Counted from the first letter of the stretch, positions 1 through 11,160 are shown. The stretch: DNA of 64,000 nucleotides from Saccharomycopsis phalli (GCA_020342235.1 CP073212.1:744001-808000); one strand, 5' to 3'. The notes: generated by a model not told the origin, from the sequence alone. Program-made: numbers and translations.

Positions 1-321
1 ATGTAATACGGTAAGTCTCTCGGCATCAATACCAGCCAATTGAGTAACCAATTGGTGGAAGTAACCCCGAACGTACGCAATAGGCTCCAAGTTCTCTCCT
101 TCGAGACAGACTTGGGCAAAGTTAAGACTCATATCGTCAAATATCCAGCACTGACTGGCCGGATCAAAGACGGGACGTTCAAATAGGGCATCAATATAGT
201 CGAAATTTTCGACCGATGGGATAGTTTCACTTAAATCAGGGGCGTCGCTTAATAGCAACACGTTAGTCATGAATCCTTGGCTAAAAAGCCAAAGGATATA
301 GCGCATCAAACTGAGTATCAT
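1..321 (-). CDS. Unidentified protein, N-terminal part, runs off the left edge
   Basis: An open frame on the minus strand is uninterrupted from the left edge to position 321, where an in-frame stop lies just upstream. In-frame ATG codons are at 321, 306 and 270 (reading leftwards). The 270 start gives 90 visible residues beginning MTNVLLLSDAPDLSETIPS; the longer starts add a hydrophobic stretch (MILSLMRYILWLFSQGF). Codon use looks ordinary, with acidic and aromatic residues spread evenly. I do not recognise the family and see no known motif. The frame has no end inside the window, so only its beginning can be described. Which start is used is uncertain. Confidence 0.5.
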   Translation of the reverse strand, partial: MILSLMRYILWLFSQGFMTNVLLLSDAPDLSETIPSVENFDYIDALFERPVFDPASQCWIFDDMSLNFAQVCLEGENLEPIAYVRGYFHQLVTQLAGIDAERLTVLH

Positions 322-714
322 TGTCAACTAAAGTTATCAAAGATAAGTAATGCGAATACAAATTTTGGGTCTGTCATCCGCTTCTTATAGTGCACAACAC
401 AAAGCCTACGACACAAGACACAAGTCACAGATGCGGCACCAAAGGAAGGAAGCATCATTCTTGTGGCTTGTGGTTTTGCGATATTATCCATGAATCATTG
501 ATGAAATGAGATATACAAGACTTTACGTATTTTGAGGTAGCGCATGTAGTTGTATGATGGAGTTAGCTAGTGCAGTTATGAATGTTCAGCATCAGGAACC
601 ATGCATCACATGTCGCACCGTGCCTATATTATTTTTTTGGCACACTCCCAATCAAGAAGGTATGATATCTGGCTAATAAATAGTATTTATCAGCCTTGAA
701 CTGCTGAACAAATA
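322..714. other. Intergenic, nothing recognised
   Basis: AT-rich spacer between the partial gene and the first LINE relic. No frame of useful length, tRNA or clear LTR terminus was found. Confidence 0.5.
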
Positions 715-1075
715 AGGTACTTAAGCCGAATGACAAGAGGAACCACGGGACGTACCACGATAATATTGTTCAAAACGTGCGCAGTCCCCATCATATCCTA
801 TGGACTCGAAGTGTTCTATAACAGGATGACAAAAACCCATTGGGGTCAGGTCAGTGTGATATTCAACTCAATCCTACGACTGGCGCTAGGTCTCCTCAGA
901 CCCACGTCCACCCCGATCATCTATATCGAAAGTAGTATTCCACCACCAACGATCCTACTCAAGTCCTTGGCAATAATGAAATCCATGAGATGGTTCATGA
1001 ATACATCACGCCAAAACCCAGTCCGCTCAAGTTTGTTTCAAACTACCACGATCAATGGAAGCACGAGAATCACAA
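715..1075 (+). mobile_element. LINE-B reverse transcriptase fragment
   Basis: The plus-strand translation (LSRMTRGTTGRTTIILFKTC, then a stretch with SYGLEVFYNRMTK and LRLALGLLRPTSTPI) matches the region just after the reverse transcriptase domain of the LINE at 12.5-17.9 kb and of the relic near 5 kb. Only this internal piece, about 120 codons, is present. It ends abruptly where the A/T-rich 3' tail of an oppositely oriented LINE begins. This is a dead fragment of a non-LTR retrotransposon. Confidence 0.8.
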
Positions 1076-1590
1076 TTATAATAATAATAATATTTATTTT
1101 TGTATTTAGCTATATATTGTCTCCGGCAATACGGTTATTCGACAGATATATTTTCACTCAGGAACATCCTGAGGCAGCATTGCTGTTGAAGAAAACCCTT
1201 TGTCAACCCTCACTTGGTTGCTTGGGATTAAAAACTTCAATGGGGGCAGTTATATTGTTGGTGCTTGGTGCTTGTATAGGTTGTGTAAGGAGCCTGGTCA
1301 CTCTTGTTGTCGAATGTGACCGCTGAATCTCATCATGTGTTGGATGAATCATATTCCAACACGTTCTGGTAGAACTCAAGGAGTTTGTGGACTAATTTTT
1401 GGTCGGCAAACACTTTTCCAAGCGTATTGCGTATGCCATGAGTGGAATCTAGTATGTCATCAATGCGCGATAGAATTCGAGCTTCTAAGAGCTCTGGACA
1501 TCGTAGGTCATGTATGATGGAGGGGGAGTGAATCCCGCATCTTTTGCACTTTGAACGGACTGGTGCTGATATCAATTCAATAATCACTAC
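1076..1590 (-). mobile_element. LINE-B 3' end fragment, opposite orientation
   Basis: Read on the minus strand this holds the C-terminus of a LINE ORF2 (codons about 1333-1587, with the C-x2-C-x10-H-x4-C knuckle as CKRCGIHSPSIIHDLRC), then a 3' UTR and an (ATT)n-type tail at 1076-1100. The knuckle matches the C-terminus of the LINE at 12.5-17.9 kb. The 3' UTR (TTGGGATTAAAAACTTCAAT on the plus strand) is shared with the relic at 4.3 kb. It is 5'-truncated at about 1590, as usual for incomplete reverse transcription. Confidence 0.8.
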
Positions 1591-1999
1591 TGTTCTGATT
1601 ATTCAATTACAAAGGAACAAAACTCATTTATAATTAACTAAATATCTGAGAATAAGTTTGTAACGATGTCACAATCTCTAGACAAGGATACGGTATTGAC
1701 AGATGGCTTCATTGCAGAAATTGTACATACATTCTGGCGAATTCCCGATGGACAAAAAAACCGTGCGAATCTGGAATGTATGGTTGTTGTTGTAGTTTTA
1801 CAGACACAAATTTCACAAACAAGGTGTAAGACAATGGCATAGTAATTCTTGCAGCTAATTTCAATAATATATTCTGACAACTCTTTTTATAAATCTTTTC
1901 TCGCCAATGATTATCAGATGTTGTCAGCACAGCCTCTAACATACTGTTTCGGCATGCATAACATACATGCAGATCTCTTCCCATACTAAACTTAAGACT

Positions 2000-2007
2000 T
2001 ATATAAA
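2000..2007 (+). promoter_or_regulatory. Candidate TATA box of the subtilase gene
   Basis: TATATAAA lies about 128 bp upstream of the subtilase ATG, in the range usual for yeast promoters. The rest of 1591-2134 holds no gene I can support. Confidence 0.35.
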
Positions 2008-2134
2008 TCACCACAATTCCAAGATATCCAAAATTCAGGATTATTAAAGCTTTAAAACTTTGAATAAGGTTATCGAATTTTATTTGACTTGGCTTTATTA
2101 TCGATATTCATTTGGCAAAACTTGATATCCCCAC

Positions 2135-3733
2135 ATGAACTTTGCATTGCTTCTTCTATTTCTATTCGGATGCCAGGCCAGGTTTGCTCCTTCTGAAATG
2201 TCAATTGGTATGCCGGATGATCTTTCCAACCCATATTATTTGCCCAAGCCTGATGGCGACCCCAACAGTTTGTTCAATCCTGGATACACCGAAGCTAAAT
2301 CCAAACCCATCATATTAGAGTCTGATTCCAATACAGAGCCAGTAGCTGATGAGCCAAAGAAATTCTTCCCAGCTACAAAAAATGCCATTCCATACCTGTA
2401 CATTGTTAGATTCAAAGAGACCATGCCTTCGTCGAAGATGGACGACATCATCAGCAATCTCAATAAACAACAAGAGCTGAGTTTGAAAAAGGAATCGCTT
2501 AAAGTAAAAGATTTCTTCAAAAAGAAATCCGCCAACGGGTTTGGCGGAGTGACTCCGTCCAGCATCACGAGAAACACTGGGAATAAAGTGTTTTATGGAT
2601 ACTTCATTGAATATGTTGCCCAGGATTTTAGTAAAAATGACCTTGTGGAGTATGTTGTTCAAGATAGCAAAACTGTCCAGCCTCTGCAAGTGATCACCAC
2701 AAGTAGTGCCCCGTGGTATTTGAGTATGGTTGCATTTCCTAATGACAAAATCCCTGATCGAGGAAACAGCTTCAACTACCCATACGAGAGTCTTTCTAAT
2801 GGCGGAGAAGGTGTGGCAATCTACGTTCTTGATATGGCAACCCCAAACGACATCCAAGCGTATGCATCAATGTTTCTGAAACCGCCAGAATATCGGTACC
2901 TGAATCCAGATCACAAAACTACCAAGAACTATCAGCCTTATACAGACCATCCGGTCAATGTTGCTCTACTTGCTGGTTCCAAGGACTATAGCGTTGCTCC
3001 ACAAGCGAAGGTGTTTATGGTGCCTGCGTTATTTATAGAAGGCGGTACCGTGCAAGATGTAATACATTCAATCAATTTTGCAGTCGACGATTACCTTGAT
3101 GTAATGAGAAAGCGCTTCAAAAAGGGCGTTGTGATCAATCTCAGTATGTACGGGTATGATAAACCTGATGAACCACACACAGTACTGAATACAATTGACG
3201 ACCTCTCCGAGAAATTCAAAAATATTCATTTTGTTGTGTCCGCAGGAAATGATGCGAACGATGCCTGCAAAGTTGATGTGTCTAGTTCTAAACGTGCCAT
3301 TACTGTAGGCTCCGTCAACCGGAACGCAGAGCAAACGTGGTTCTCCAACTGGGGGACTTGTGTTGACATTTTTGCTCCAGGCGAAGACCTCCAGCTTCGA
3401 GGTAAAGTCATTGAAGGGACATCTCTTTCTGCCCCAATTGTCAGTGGTGTTGTCGCATACCTTATATCACAAAACCCAGACCCATTTAGCTACTTCAGTT
3501 ACCATGATCTCTCGTATAAGCAAATGAAGATTGTTTTAAGTCACCTTGCGGCTCCGACTGGAACCACGCTTCCTGGCACCACCAAAAACATTGTTACAAA
3601 TGGAATCCGCTATTATCAAAGTGACAAAGGAAAAATATGGTGGGACAATTACATGTCTACTACAGTGAACCGTCTTTCTCTTTTATCTCAGCGGGCACGA
3701 GAGCGTGCTCAGGGTCAGGGTCAGACAAAATAA
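2135..3733 (+). CDS. Subtilisin-like serine protease (S8 family), secreted, divergent
   Basis: A 532-residue protein. Residues 1-16 (MNFALLLLFLFGCQAR) look like a signal peptide. Residues about 87-190 resemble an inhibitor_I9 propeptide (YLYIVRFKETMPSS). The protease core follows, with candidate triad residues Asp233 (IYVLDMATP), His272 (YTDHPVNVALLAG) and Ser430 (IEGTSLSAPIVSG) and the oxyanion Asn372 (VVSAGNDAN). The Asp and His contexts are poor matches to the usual DTG and HGTH motifs, so it is a diverged relative of cerevisin-type vacuolar or secreted proteases. Activity cannot be assumed. The C-terminus ends in a short Gln/Gly-rich tail. The start is the first in-frame ATG and gives the signal peptide. 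It probably matures in the secretory pathway by removal of the propeptide. LINE relics lie on both sides. Confidence 0.85.
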   Translation: MNFALLLLFLFGCQARFAPSEMSIGMPDDLSNPYYLPKPDGDPNSLFNPGYTEAKSKPIILESDSNTEPVADEPKKFFPATKNAIPYLYIVRFKETMPSSKMDDIISNLNKQQELSLKKESLKVKDFFKKKSANGFGGVTPSSITRNTGNKVFYGYFIEYVAQDFSKNDLVEYVVQDSKTVQPLQVITTSSAPWYLSMVAFPNDKIPDRGNSFNYPYESLSNGGEGVAIYVLDMATPNDIQAYASMFLKPPEYRYLNPDHKTTKNYQPYTDHPVNVALLAGSKDYSVAPQAKVFMVPALFIEGGTVQDVIHSINFAVDDYLDVMRKRFKKGVVINLSMYGYDKPDEPHTVLNTIDDLSEKFKNIHFVVSAGNDANDACKVDVSSSKRAITVGSVNRNAEQTWFSNWGTCVDIFAPGEDLQLRGKVIEGTSLSAPIVSGVVAYLISQNPDPFSYFSYHDLSYKQMKIVLSHLAAPTGTTLPGTTKNIVTNGIRYYQSDKGKIWWDNYMSTTVNRLSLLSQRARERAQGQGQTK

Positions 3734-4265
3734 TAATAATATTGTCGTGGTAAAACAACCACTGCATAACAGTTCGCTTGGGCAACGTCAATGTCAGTGT
3801 AATATTATAGACATACGGCATTAATTAGACCGAGGGATTTCTCAAATGTTATTGAAGAATGTCGTGACGTCTGAGGCCGTGGGATATGACACAAACGGCA
3901 CCTCGCCGTAAACCATCCCCAGCGGATTATGGCAAAGCCATCCTAGACATTATGTCTAGCAGAGCCCAATCCGGTTATCCAGATCCTAAAGGAACAAAAC
4001 AAATAATTAAGTAGTTTATAGTTCACCATAATAATATGTCTATTCCAGATGAAACGATTAACTACGACAATACACAAATGTGTGGACAATGCCTGATCAT
4101 ATTTATACATACAACAAACCTTCTATAAAAGGTGGGAATTTCACTATGACATACACTCAATTATCGCTTAGCTATCCCACTAATCCGGTTATTCAATATA
4201 AAGGTACAAAACAATTATTTAAGAAGTTTATAGATATACCCTAATTAATTACGGCTAACAGTTCC
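3734..4265. repeat. Non-coding spacer with a short diverged direct repeat
   Basis: Segments at about 3970-4021 and 4192-4232 share a core of the form TCCGGTTAT, CA, then AAGG(A/T)ACAAAACAA and a run ending AAG(T/A)AGTTTATAG. A weaker third match lies near 1593-1640. This could be a small old mobile element or LTR remnant. Otherwise the stretch holds nothing I recognise. Confidence 0.3.
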
Positions 4266-4269
4266 AGTA

Positions 4270-7200
4270 AACTTCAACAAATATTTAATTTTGTACTTAG
4301 CTATCTATATATTGCCTCCAAAAACATGGCTATTCGGCAAATATTTTGTTACTCAGGAACATCCTGAAGCAGCATTGCTGTTGAAGAAAACCCTTTGTCA
4401 GCCTTCATTCGGTCGCTTGGGATTAAAAACTTCAATGTGAACAGTCATATCATTGATACTTAGTGCTTGAATTGATTGTCTAAGAAGCCTGGTCACCCTT
4501 GTTATCGAGTGTGAACGCTGAATCTTATCATGTGTTGGAGGAATCATGTTCCACCACGTTCTGGTAAAACTCAATGAGTTTGTGGACAGATTTTGCATGC
4601 GTTCTTATAGTGGCTTGGTAGTGAATCACTAGTAGAGGTGACCATTTCTTGCCACTCTTTGGTTGCCGTTTCTGAGGCCATTCCCTTGAGCATCTGGATG
4701 TGGGACCGTTGTAGATCTTGTATCGGTGATGGGTCGTCTTCGAGATGCTGTTCCTCTAGTGCATAGTCCGCTCGTTGTTCAAGTAAATGGGTGACTGCAT
4801 CAAACTTTCTGATATTTGGGTTGTGGGGGGCTGTTGCCTGTAACATTTCCTGGATAAGAAGGCGCTTGGGAATTGTGATTCTTGTGCTTCCATTGATCGT
4901 CGTAGTTTGGAACAAACTTGAGCGGACCGGGTTTTGGCGTGATGTATTCATGAGCCGTCTCATGGATTTTATTATTGCCAAGGACTTGAGTAGGATCGTT
5001 GGTGGTGGAATACTACTTTCGATATAGATGATCGGGGTGGACGTGGGTCTGAGGAGACCTAGCGCCAGTCGTAGGATTGAGTTGAATATCACACTGACCT
5101 GACCCCAATGGGTTTTTGTCATCCTGTTATAGAACACTTCGAGTCCATAGGATATGATTGGAACTGCGCACGTTTTGAACAATATTATCGTAGTGCGTCC
5201 CGTGGTTCATCTTGTCATCCTGCTTCAATACCTAATTTGTTTAGTAGTAAGGCGCATCTTGGCCAATGTTTGCTTTATATGGCTCCTGAAGCTGAACTTT
5301 GATTCAAGGGTAATGCCCAATAATTTGACTTCATTTGTTTCCTCCATCCATCATCCTTTCGGTAGTTGGATGCCGGAATCGGATTTCGATACGCGTCTGC
5401 GATTCGGGAATAATCGAATGAGCTGATGTTTCGACCCATATTTGAAGTTTGTGAAATATTCTTGACCCCATTGGTGGCATTCTTTTAATCACGGTTGAAG
5501 CGTGTGCTGATTTGATAACTATCCATCGATTTTGAGCTGAGTGCTCCTTGTTTTGTAAAAAGTTGCCAGTCCAATTGATCAACTCGGGTGGAGTTCCAAC
5601 TGCCTTCATTTTTCTTAGTAGGATCGAGTGGCTCATGATAATGTCCACAACTAGCTTTCGTGACTGTAAGGTGATTCCAACACAGTCTCTGTCCTTTAAT
5701 TCTTTGACGCACCTTATTAGGTAGCCATATTCTTTATCTCTAATTTTCTAGTTAACATATCGTGGCACTGGACCATGCCAACAGTTCGTTGACCTCAGGG
5801 AGGTAATCATATTTGTCATAGGCAGCATGGTTGCATGTCTCGTCGGGATTGCACTGACGTGCCGTCTCCTGGACTAATAATATTACTGCCAAGTTCTTGT
5901 AATAGTCAAGGACCGCTTCAGGATGCGGCCTTCGTTTTTGGATGTTGATTGAGATAATTGTGATCTTCATTGTGAGTTGGCGTGGCTTGAGTCACTGTGA
6001 GAAACCATCTGAGTTCAGCTCGACCGTAGGTTATATTTTGTTGTTAAGTTTTCGTAAGTGACTAGATAAGTCTCCGTTGTGTTGATCACTAGCTTTTTGG
6101 GACCTTGGCTTGACTGGAAGGGTTACTCATGGCGTTTTGGTTCGTTTTATGTGCCATGATGTGCATTAGAAGCAGCAGGTGTGGATGGTGGTTGGTTCTT
6201 TTGTGAATTGGTGCCTCTGTTTTGATGTGGACGTCTTGGTGGCTCTCTACTGAGGTCAAGACGGGTCCATTTACTGTTATTCCGTCTTCCCTTGTATTCG
6301 CTTAGTCTGAAAATTGTTTCTTTGATGCAGTAGCGTTCTGATGCGAATTTCGTTATCTCTTCATCTGGAAAGAATAATCGAGCTGAGTAGCGTTAGTTAG
6401 TATCAAGAGGGATTGTAGACCAGCCAGATCGGCTTCCTAGATGAATGAGTAGTGTTGGGCCCGCCCCAAGATTTCTGCTTCCCAGTGTGTGTTTTGAAAG
6501 ACACTAGTATTTTTTGTGCTACTCTGTCTGGAAAGTAGTTTATTGGAACTTTTTGCATCACTTGTGAGACCCATGGCTTCGTATTAAGAGCTCTTGGGGA
6601 TCCAAGAGCTTCTTGATGCATCATTTTGTTTCCTCAGAAAAGGGATCATTGAGGTGGACCCGAAAGTGGTGGGTCGGGGTGAGTGATCATCAGAATTTTG
6701 TTGTCAGATTGATCAACGATGAGCTTGGATGTGGTGTTGTATTGGTTACCATTTGCTATATCACACGATCCACTATGAAGATTAACGTATTAGGCCAATC
6801 TTCATGCAATTTCTAAGTGTCTGGCGGTTGTTTTTTGTGCTCAAGTTTTGGCACATACAGTGGTTTGATGACTTTTTGGTGAGGCGGCTTGGGGTTGTGG
6901 AAAGTCATGGGCTATTTGGTTCTTCTAAATAGCTTTCTCCTGCCCAGTTTCGCGGAGGAGGGTCATTGTGTCAATTGTGACATTGACAGAGATGTTCACA
7001 ATTACTGCGCTTAGTAGTCTGCAGGTATTTCAGCGTCACGAGCCCTGTCCTTGGTTGTGTATTGTGAGTTACAGGTTTGGGAGGTGTGGACTTTGTAAGG
7101 TTGAATGACCCTTTCTTTGACGTTTTTTCGATTCCAAGTTTGTTGAGGTGGCGAGAATTCGCATGCTTGAGTGGCTTGCCCGCCTGATTCATCTTGCGAG

Positions 7201-7570
7201 GCGTCGGTTCCATCCTGCTTGGCCAAAGACTTTTCCAGTCTTGCAATTGGATTGTGTTACTAGTGCCCTGGTGGCATTTGGATTGATTTCAAGTTGATTA
7301 ATGGATTCGCCTTGATAATCCATACGGTTTGATGTTGTTTGGGGCCCCAATGGGTCTCCCGGAGGTTCATACTCATTTGGTATTTTGCCAAATTGGAAAG
7401 AACTCGTTTTTTTTTATTTATAGTTAATTTCCATATCTGGTCGTCATTGTGGATCTTTGTCTTTTGAAAATATATTAAGGGTGTACATGTATATTTGCCA
7501 AGAGTAGGTAATGTGGTTGGTGTATTAGGGCGATTTAGAGCATGATGATTATTGTATAAAGACATTTATC
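4270..7570 (-). mobile_element. LINE-B relic, two-ORF non-LTR retrotransposon, decayed
   Basis: Minus-strand pieces follow LINE order. From right to left these are: ORF1-like pieces (about 7246-6971 and 6624-6403, the latter with KPWVSQVMQKVPINYF, comparable to SPWATRVVGNIPLKVS of LINE-A); the ORF2 start at 5970 (MKITIISINIQKRR, endonuclease N-terminus); a reverse transcriptase piece (about 5648-5331, ILLRKMKAVGTPPELINW); the post-RT region (5182-4571); and the C-terminus and 3' UTR to about 4270. ORF2 spans about 1.4 kb here against 3.4 kb in LINE-A, so parts of the endonuclease and RT are missing, and several stops and frameshifts are present. The right boundary is uncertain. Confidence 0.75.
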
Positions 7571-8041
7571 TTTGGCTTTTTTCTGGCAATTTTCTGGCGC
7601 AAAGGTCTAGTTGGGTGAATATATTTCAGGTTTATCAAATGTATTTTGGTTAGAGTGCAATTGATGTAGTAATGAGATGTACTGATGTCTTGTACTATTT
7701 GCACTGATGTTCAATCTCGGTGATGTTTTCTAGGTAATATTGGTATATTTGGTATTATGCGTATCTTGGTGACTTATCTGAGTTCATCAAATGTCATTTC
7801 GTTAATACTGGCATTATTCAACATGACGTATATTCGAGCTGGCTTGGTTTATATTATAATAACACAGACCATCTGGTCAAATTAACTAGAACCAATGCTT
7901 GTATGCATATTTTAATGGGTCTCCAAGTTATAATGAGAATTGATTAATCGGCGGTCTTGAACATTTATAATCAACTTCTAAACTCAACAAACTTGTCTCT
8001 GTTAACTTCTATACCTAACCAACTTGTATCTCCTCATTATA
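7571..8041. other. Intergenic, nothing recognised
   Basis: AT-rich spacer between the LINE-B relic and the pyrimidine tract upstream of the peptidase gene. No gene or repeat boundary was identified. Confidence 0.4.
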
Positions 8042-8131
8042 TCTGCCTCCCTCTCTCTTTCTCTCCTTCTCCTATACATCTCCCTCCTTCTCTCGTTCTC
8101 CTATTACATCTTCTCTTTCTTTTCCTTCCTA
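8042..8131 (+). promoter_or_regulatory. Long pyrimidine tract upstream of dipeptidyl peptidase III
   Basis: About 90 nt that are almost all C and T on the coding strand, starting CTGCCTCCCTCTCTCTTTCT. CT-rich tracts are common in yeast promoters. It lies about 265 bp upstream of the preferred ATG. A TATATAAA at 8357-8364 is only about 30 bp from that ATG, which is close for a yeast TATA box. Confidence 0.35.
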
Positions 8132-8395
8132 ACTCAATGCTACATACGCCCGAACCAACTTATACCTCTCTTGAGCCACACTACTCTCCCCCTCCTGAGT
8201 CACCGTGCCCCGCTCATCCTTCTTCTCCTTAGACACCCGCGGCAAATTCATCAGACTCAACAACAAAAAATCTTCGCTTTCCATGCTATTGGCCAACATG
8301 CTGCGCTTTCGCTCCACCAGGTCCATATGCACACACAAGTTGCCCCCGAAAAATACTATATAAACCAGATGCCCCGCCCCACAAAACTCATGACC

Positions 8396-10465
8396 ATGGC
8401 CTCGCAATATTTCGCAGACAGAGCGCCTACCTTTTGCTCGTTCAACTCAAAGACCCACTTTGACAATTTATCATCCAAGGAGAAAAACTACGCCTACCAC
8501 TTTGTCCAGGCGTCTCATCTCGGCTCCAGAGCAGTGTTGCGATCCGTCAGCAACGAGTCCGAGCCCATCTACGACTTCATTCTCGGGCTCCACCGCCACT
8601 TGGCTGGCGATTATTCGGGGCTCAAGGCGTCTGTTGGTGACGATCTTGTCGTCGGGTACTTGGAGTACGCGTCTCAGTTCTTGTCCAACCTCGGCAACTA
8701 CAAGAGCTTTGGCGACGCCAAGTTCATCCCGCGGATCGCCCAGGACGATTTCGCCAAGGTCGTCAAGGCCGCAAACAGCCCGCTGCTCACTCTGTCGTAT
8801 TCGAAGATTGCAGCGCCAATCTACCTGTTGCTGGAAGACGTACTTCTTCTAGGCTTGAACAAGGCCCACCTCAACTCGGCATACTATCCGGCAGACGTCC
8901 CCTTCACCGATGCCGAGATAAAGGCCCTCAACAAGTACCTTACCGGGCTCAAGATCTACCCGGAAAACACCCGGCTCCGCAAAGTTGCCGACGGAAAGTT
9001 CCAGTTGCTTGTAGCTTCGGCGGCGCAGACCAACACAATTCCCCTGGAGTACTTCAGCCAGCCAAAGTCCATTGACATTGACGGCAAGCCTGCGGAAATT
9101 GAGGTGGTTTTTGGAGACCATTCGGCCGAGTTCTCCAAAATCGCCCAGCATTTCCGCGACGCAGTCCCATACGCGGCTAATGACCGCCAAGTGGAGCTCC
9201 TCAAAGCCTATGCCCGGTCGTTTGAGACGGGGTCCATGGAGGCCCACCGAAAGTCGCAGGAAATATGGGTCAAGGACATTGGGCCATCGGTTGAAACCAA
9301 CATTGGGTTCATCGAGACATACAGAGACCCCTACGGCATCCGTGGAGAGTGGGAGGGGTTGGTCAGCACCGTCAACAAAGATCGCACCGAGAAGTTTGCT
9401 GCGTTGGTCAACAATGCCGAGAAGTTCATTGCCCAGTTGCCGTGGAGCAAGGACTTTGAAAAGGACAAGTTCACCCCGCCAGATTTCACCTCGTTGGAGG
9501 TCATTGCGTTTGCCGGGTCAGGAATCCCTGCGGGAATCAACATCCCAAACTACGACGACATCCGCATCAACGTCGGGTTTAAAAACGTCTCCTTGGGCAA
9601 CATCTTGAACGCCAAGGATGCCAACGACAAGCCGGTCACATTCATCGACCTGGCCATCAACCAGCTCTTCAAGGATACTCAGGGAGAGGCTTTTGAGGTC
9701 CAGGTGGGGATCCATGAGCTTCTTGGCCATGGCTCGGGCAAGTTGTTGATCCAGGAAGACGACGACGTCTACAATTTCGACATCGACAACCCGCCGCGCG
9801 GCTTGGACGGCAAGCCTGTGTCCACGTTCTACAAGAAAAACACCACCTGGGGCGGGGTCTTTGGGTCTCTTGCCGGTGCCTACGAAGAGTGTCGTGCCGA
9901 GTCCGTGGCCATGTTCTTGCTCACCAATCGCGAGCTCTTGTCGATCTTCGGCATCAAGGACACGAAAAAACAAGACGACATCATCCATATTGGCTACTTG
10001 CTCATGGCACGGGCAGGGCTTGTGGCGTTGGAGTTCTGGGACCCAAACTCCAACAAATGGGGCCAACCGCACATGCAGGCGCGGTTTTCGATCTTGAAGA
10101 CGTTCTTGGAGGCCGGGCAAGATTTCGTCAAGTTTGAGTATTCCGGCGACTTCTCGGACTTGAAGATCGTCTTGGACCCGTCTAAAATCGACTCCGTGGG
10201 CCAGCCAGCCATTGGAAAGTATTTGGAGGCATTACATGTGTACAAGTGCAGTGCCAATTACGACGCCGGGTCAAAGTTGTTTGGTGAAAGAAGCTCGGTT
10301 CCGCCGGAAATCGCCCAATTCAGAGATGTCATCCTTGCCAAAAAGTTGCCTCGTCGGCAATTTGTGCAGCCAAATGTGGTGAAAACCGGCGACAAGTTGG
10401 TGTACAAGGAGTATCCATTGAATGCCGAGGGGTTGATTACCAGTTTTGCTGAGAGAGAGACATGA
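8396..10465 (+). CDS. DPP3: Dipeptidyl peptidase III (M49 zinc metallopeptidase)
   Basis: Cytosolic enzyme that removes dipeptides from the N-termini of short peptides. From the ATG at 8396 it is 689 residues, close to the roughly 710 of yeast homologues. The M49 signature HELLGH is at residues 440-445 (zinc ligands His440 and His445, general base Glu441) and EECRAE at 497-502 supplies the third zinc ligand. The N-terminus (MASQYFADRAPTF, then SHLGSRAVLRSVSNESEPI) fits the family. The frame stays open upstream, but only through non-ATG codons and weakly supported ATGs; ACCATGG at 8396 is a good context, and 8390 is an alternative. Third positions are strongly G/C, much richer than in the glycosylase next door, perhaps reflecting high expression. 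It is convergent with the glycosylase gene. Confidence 0.95.
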   Translation: MASQYFADRAPTFCSFNSKTHFDNLSSKEKNYAYHFVQASHLGSRAVLRSVSNESEPIYDFILGLHRHLAGDYSGLKASVGDDLVVGYLEYASQFLSNLGNYKSFGDAKFIPRIAQDDFAKVVKAANSPLLTLSYSKIAAPIYLLLEDVLLLGLNKAHLNSAYYPADVPFTDAEIKALNKYLTGLKIYPENTRLRKVADGKFQLLVASAAQTNTIPLEYFSQPKSIDIDGKPAEIEVVFGDHSAEFSKIAQHFRDAVPYAANDRQVELLKAYARSFETGSMEAHRKSQEIWVKDIGPSVETNIGFIETYRDPYGIRGEWEGLVSTVNKDRTEKFAALVNNAEKFIAQLPWSKDFEKDKFTPPDFTSLEVIAFAGSGIPAGINIPNYDDIRINVGFKNVSLGNILNAKDANDKPVTFIDLAINQLFKDTQGEAFEVQVGIHELLGHGSGKLLIQEDDDVYNFDIDNPPRGLDGKPVSTFYKKNTTWGGVFGSLAGAYEECRAESVAMFLLTNRELLSIFGIKDTKKQDDIIHIGYLLMARAGLVALEFWDPNSNKWGQPHMQARFSILKTFLEAGQDFVKFEYSGDFSDLKIVLDPSKIDSVGQPAIGKYLEALHVYKCSANYDAGSKLFGERSSVPPEIAQFRDVILAKKLPRRQFVQPNVVKTGDKLVYKEYPLNAEGLITSFAERET

Positions 10466-11160
10466 TCTCCAACAGCTAAACAATGCTTGGCTCAGGAATG
10501 GCTGATAATGCCTAGCTCAGGAATGTGTGTTGGTGATTTTTGGTCACGTTATTTGGCATTCCTGGGCTTTCCTTGATGCCTCAGAATCGTCTTAGTCGAT
10601 GTAAAGCTATATTAATTGTATGAATTTTCCGATCCCAATTGCTTGATGGACATTCAATGTAGAGAATCCCTTGTACATATTCTAAAAGGTGATGATCCTC
10701 GGTGGATGAAATTAGTTTGTGGAAAACTCCTGAGCGATATTGATGAATGAATCAATCTACAATGTGTATGTTGGGCCTATAACGCAGAGTAGCGCTAATT
10801 ATGTTTATTTACTTCTATACTTGGCTTCCTTGAAGAAGCTATGGAGTTGAGGGAAACTCCATTGAGGATAAAAACTTTCTTCTTGGTATAAAACGGTTAA
10901 AGAGAAATGAATCAGAAGGAGCTATAGTGTCTCGCGTCTGTGAAGCTTTTGCCTATTGTTTGTTAATTAGGCTTGAATTTTCCATATTATAATAGTGAAA
11001 AGTCATGGTTTTGTTTAAATTTTATCATCATGACAATGCCTAGAATGACATCAAAGAGTATTGATGACGGAGTTATGAAGAGGATCTCATTTAAAAATCA
11101 GTCATTCTTTTTGTGTGTTTAGTACATTGCTGAGATCATTACTTATAATCCTTACTCCAT
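10466..11160. other. Convergent intergenic spacer
   Basis: 3' flanks of two convergent genes. A short direct repeat (GGCTCAGGAATG and AGCTCAGGAATG) occurs at about 10490-10526. No other gene or element is visible. Confidence 0.4.

Noticed and set aside
1638-2014. Two overlapping minus-strand frames upstream of the subtilase
   Set aside because: No family resemblance, they overlap each other, and the region looks like a promoter with a TATA box.
8024-8395. N-terminal extension of the peptidase frame (hydrophobic, Leu/Ser-rich)
   Set aside because: It begins at TTG and comes from the pyrimidine tract; the family N-terminus matches the ATG at 8396.
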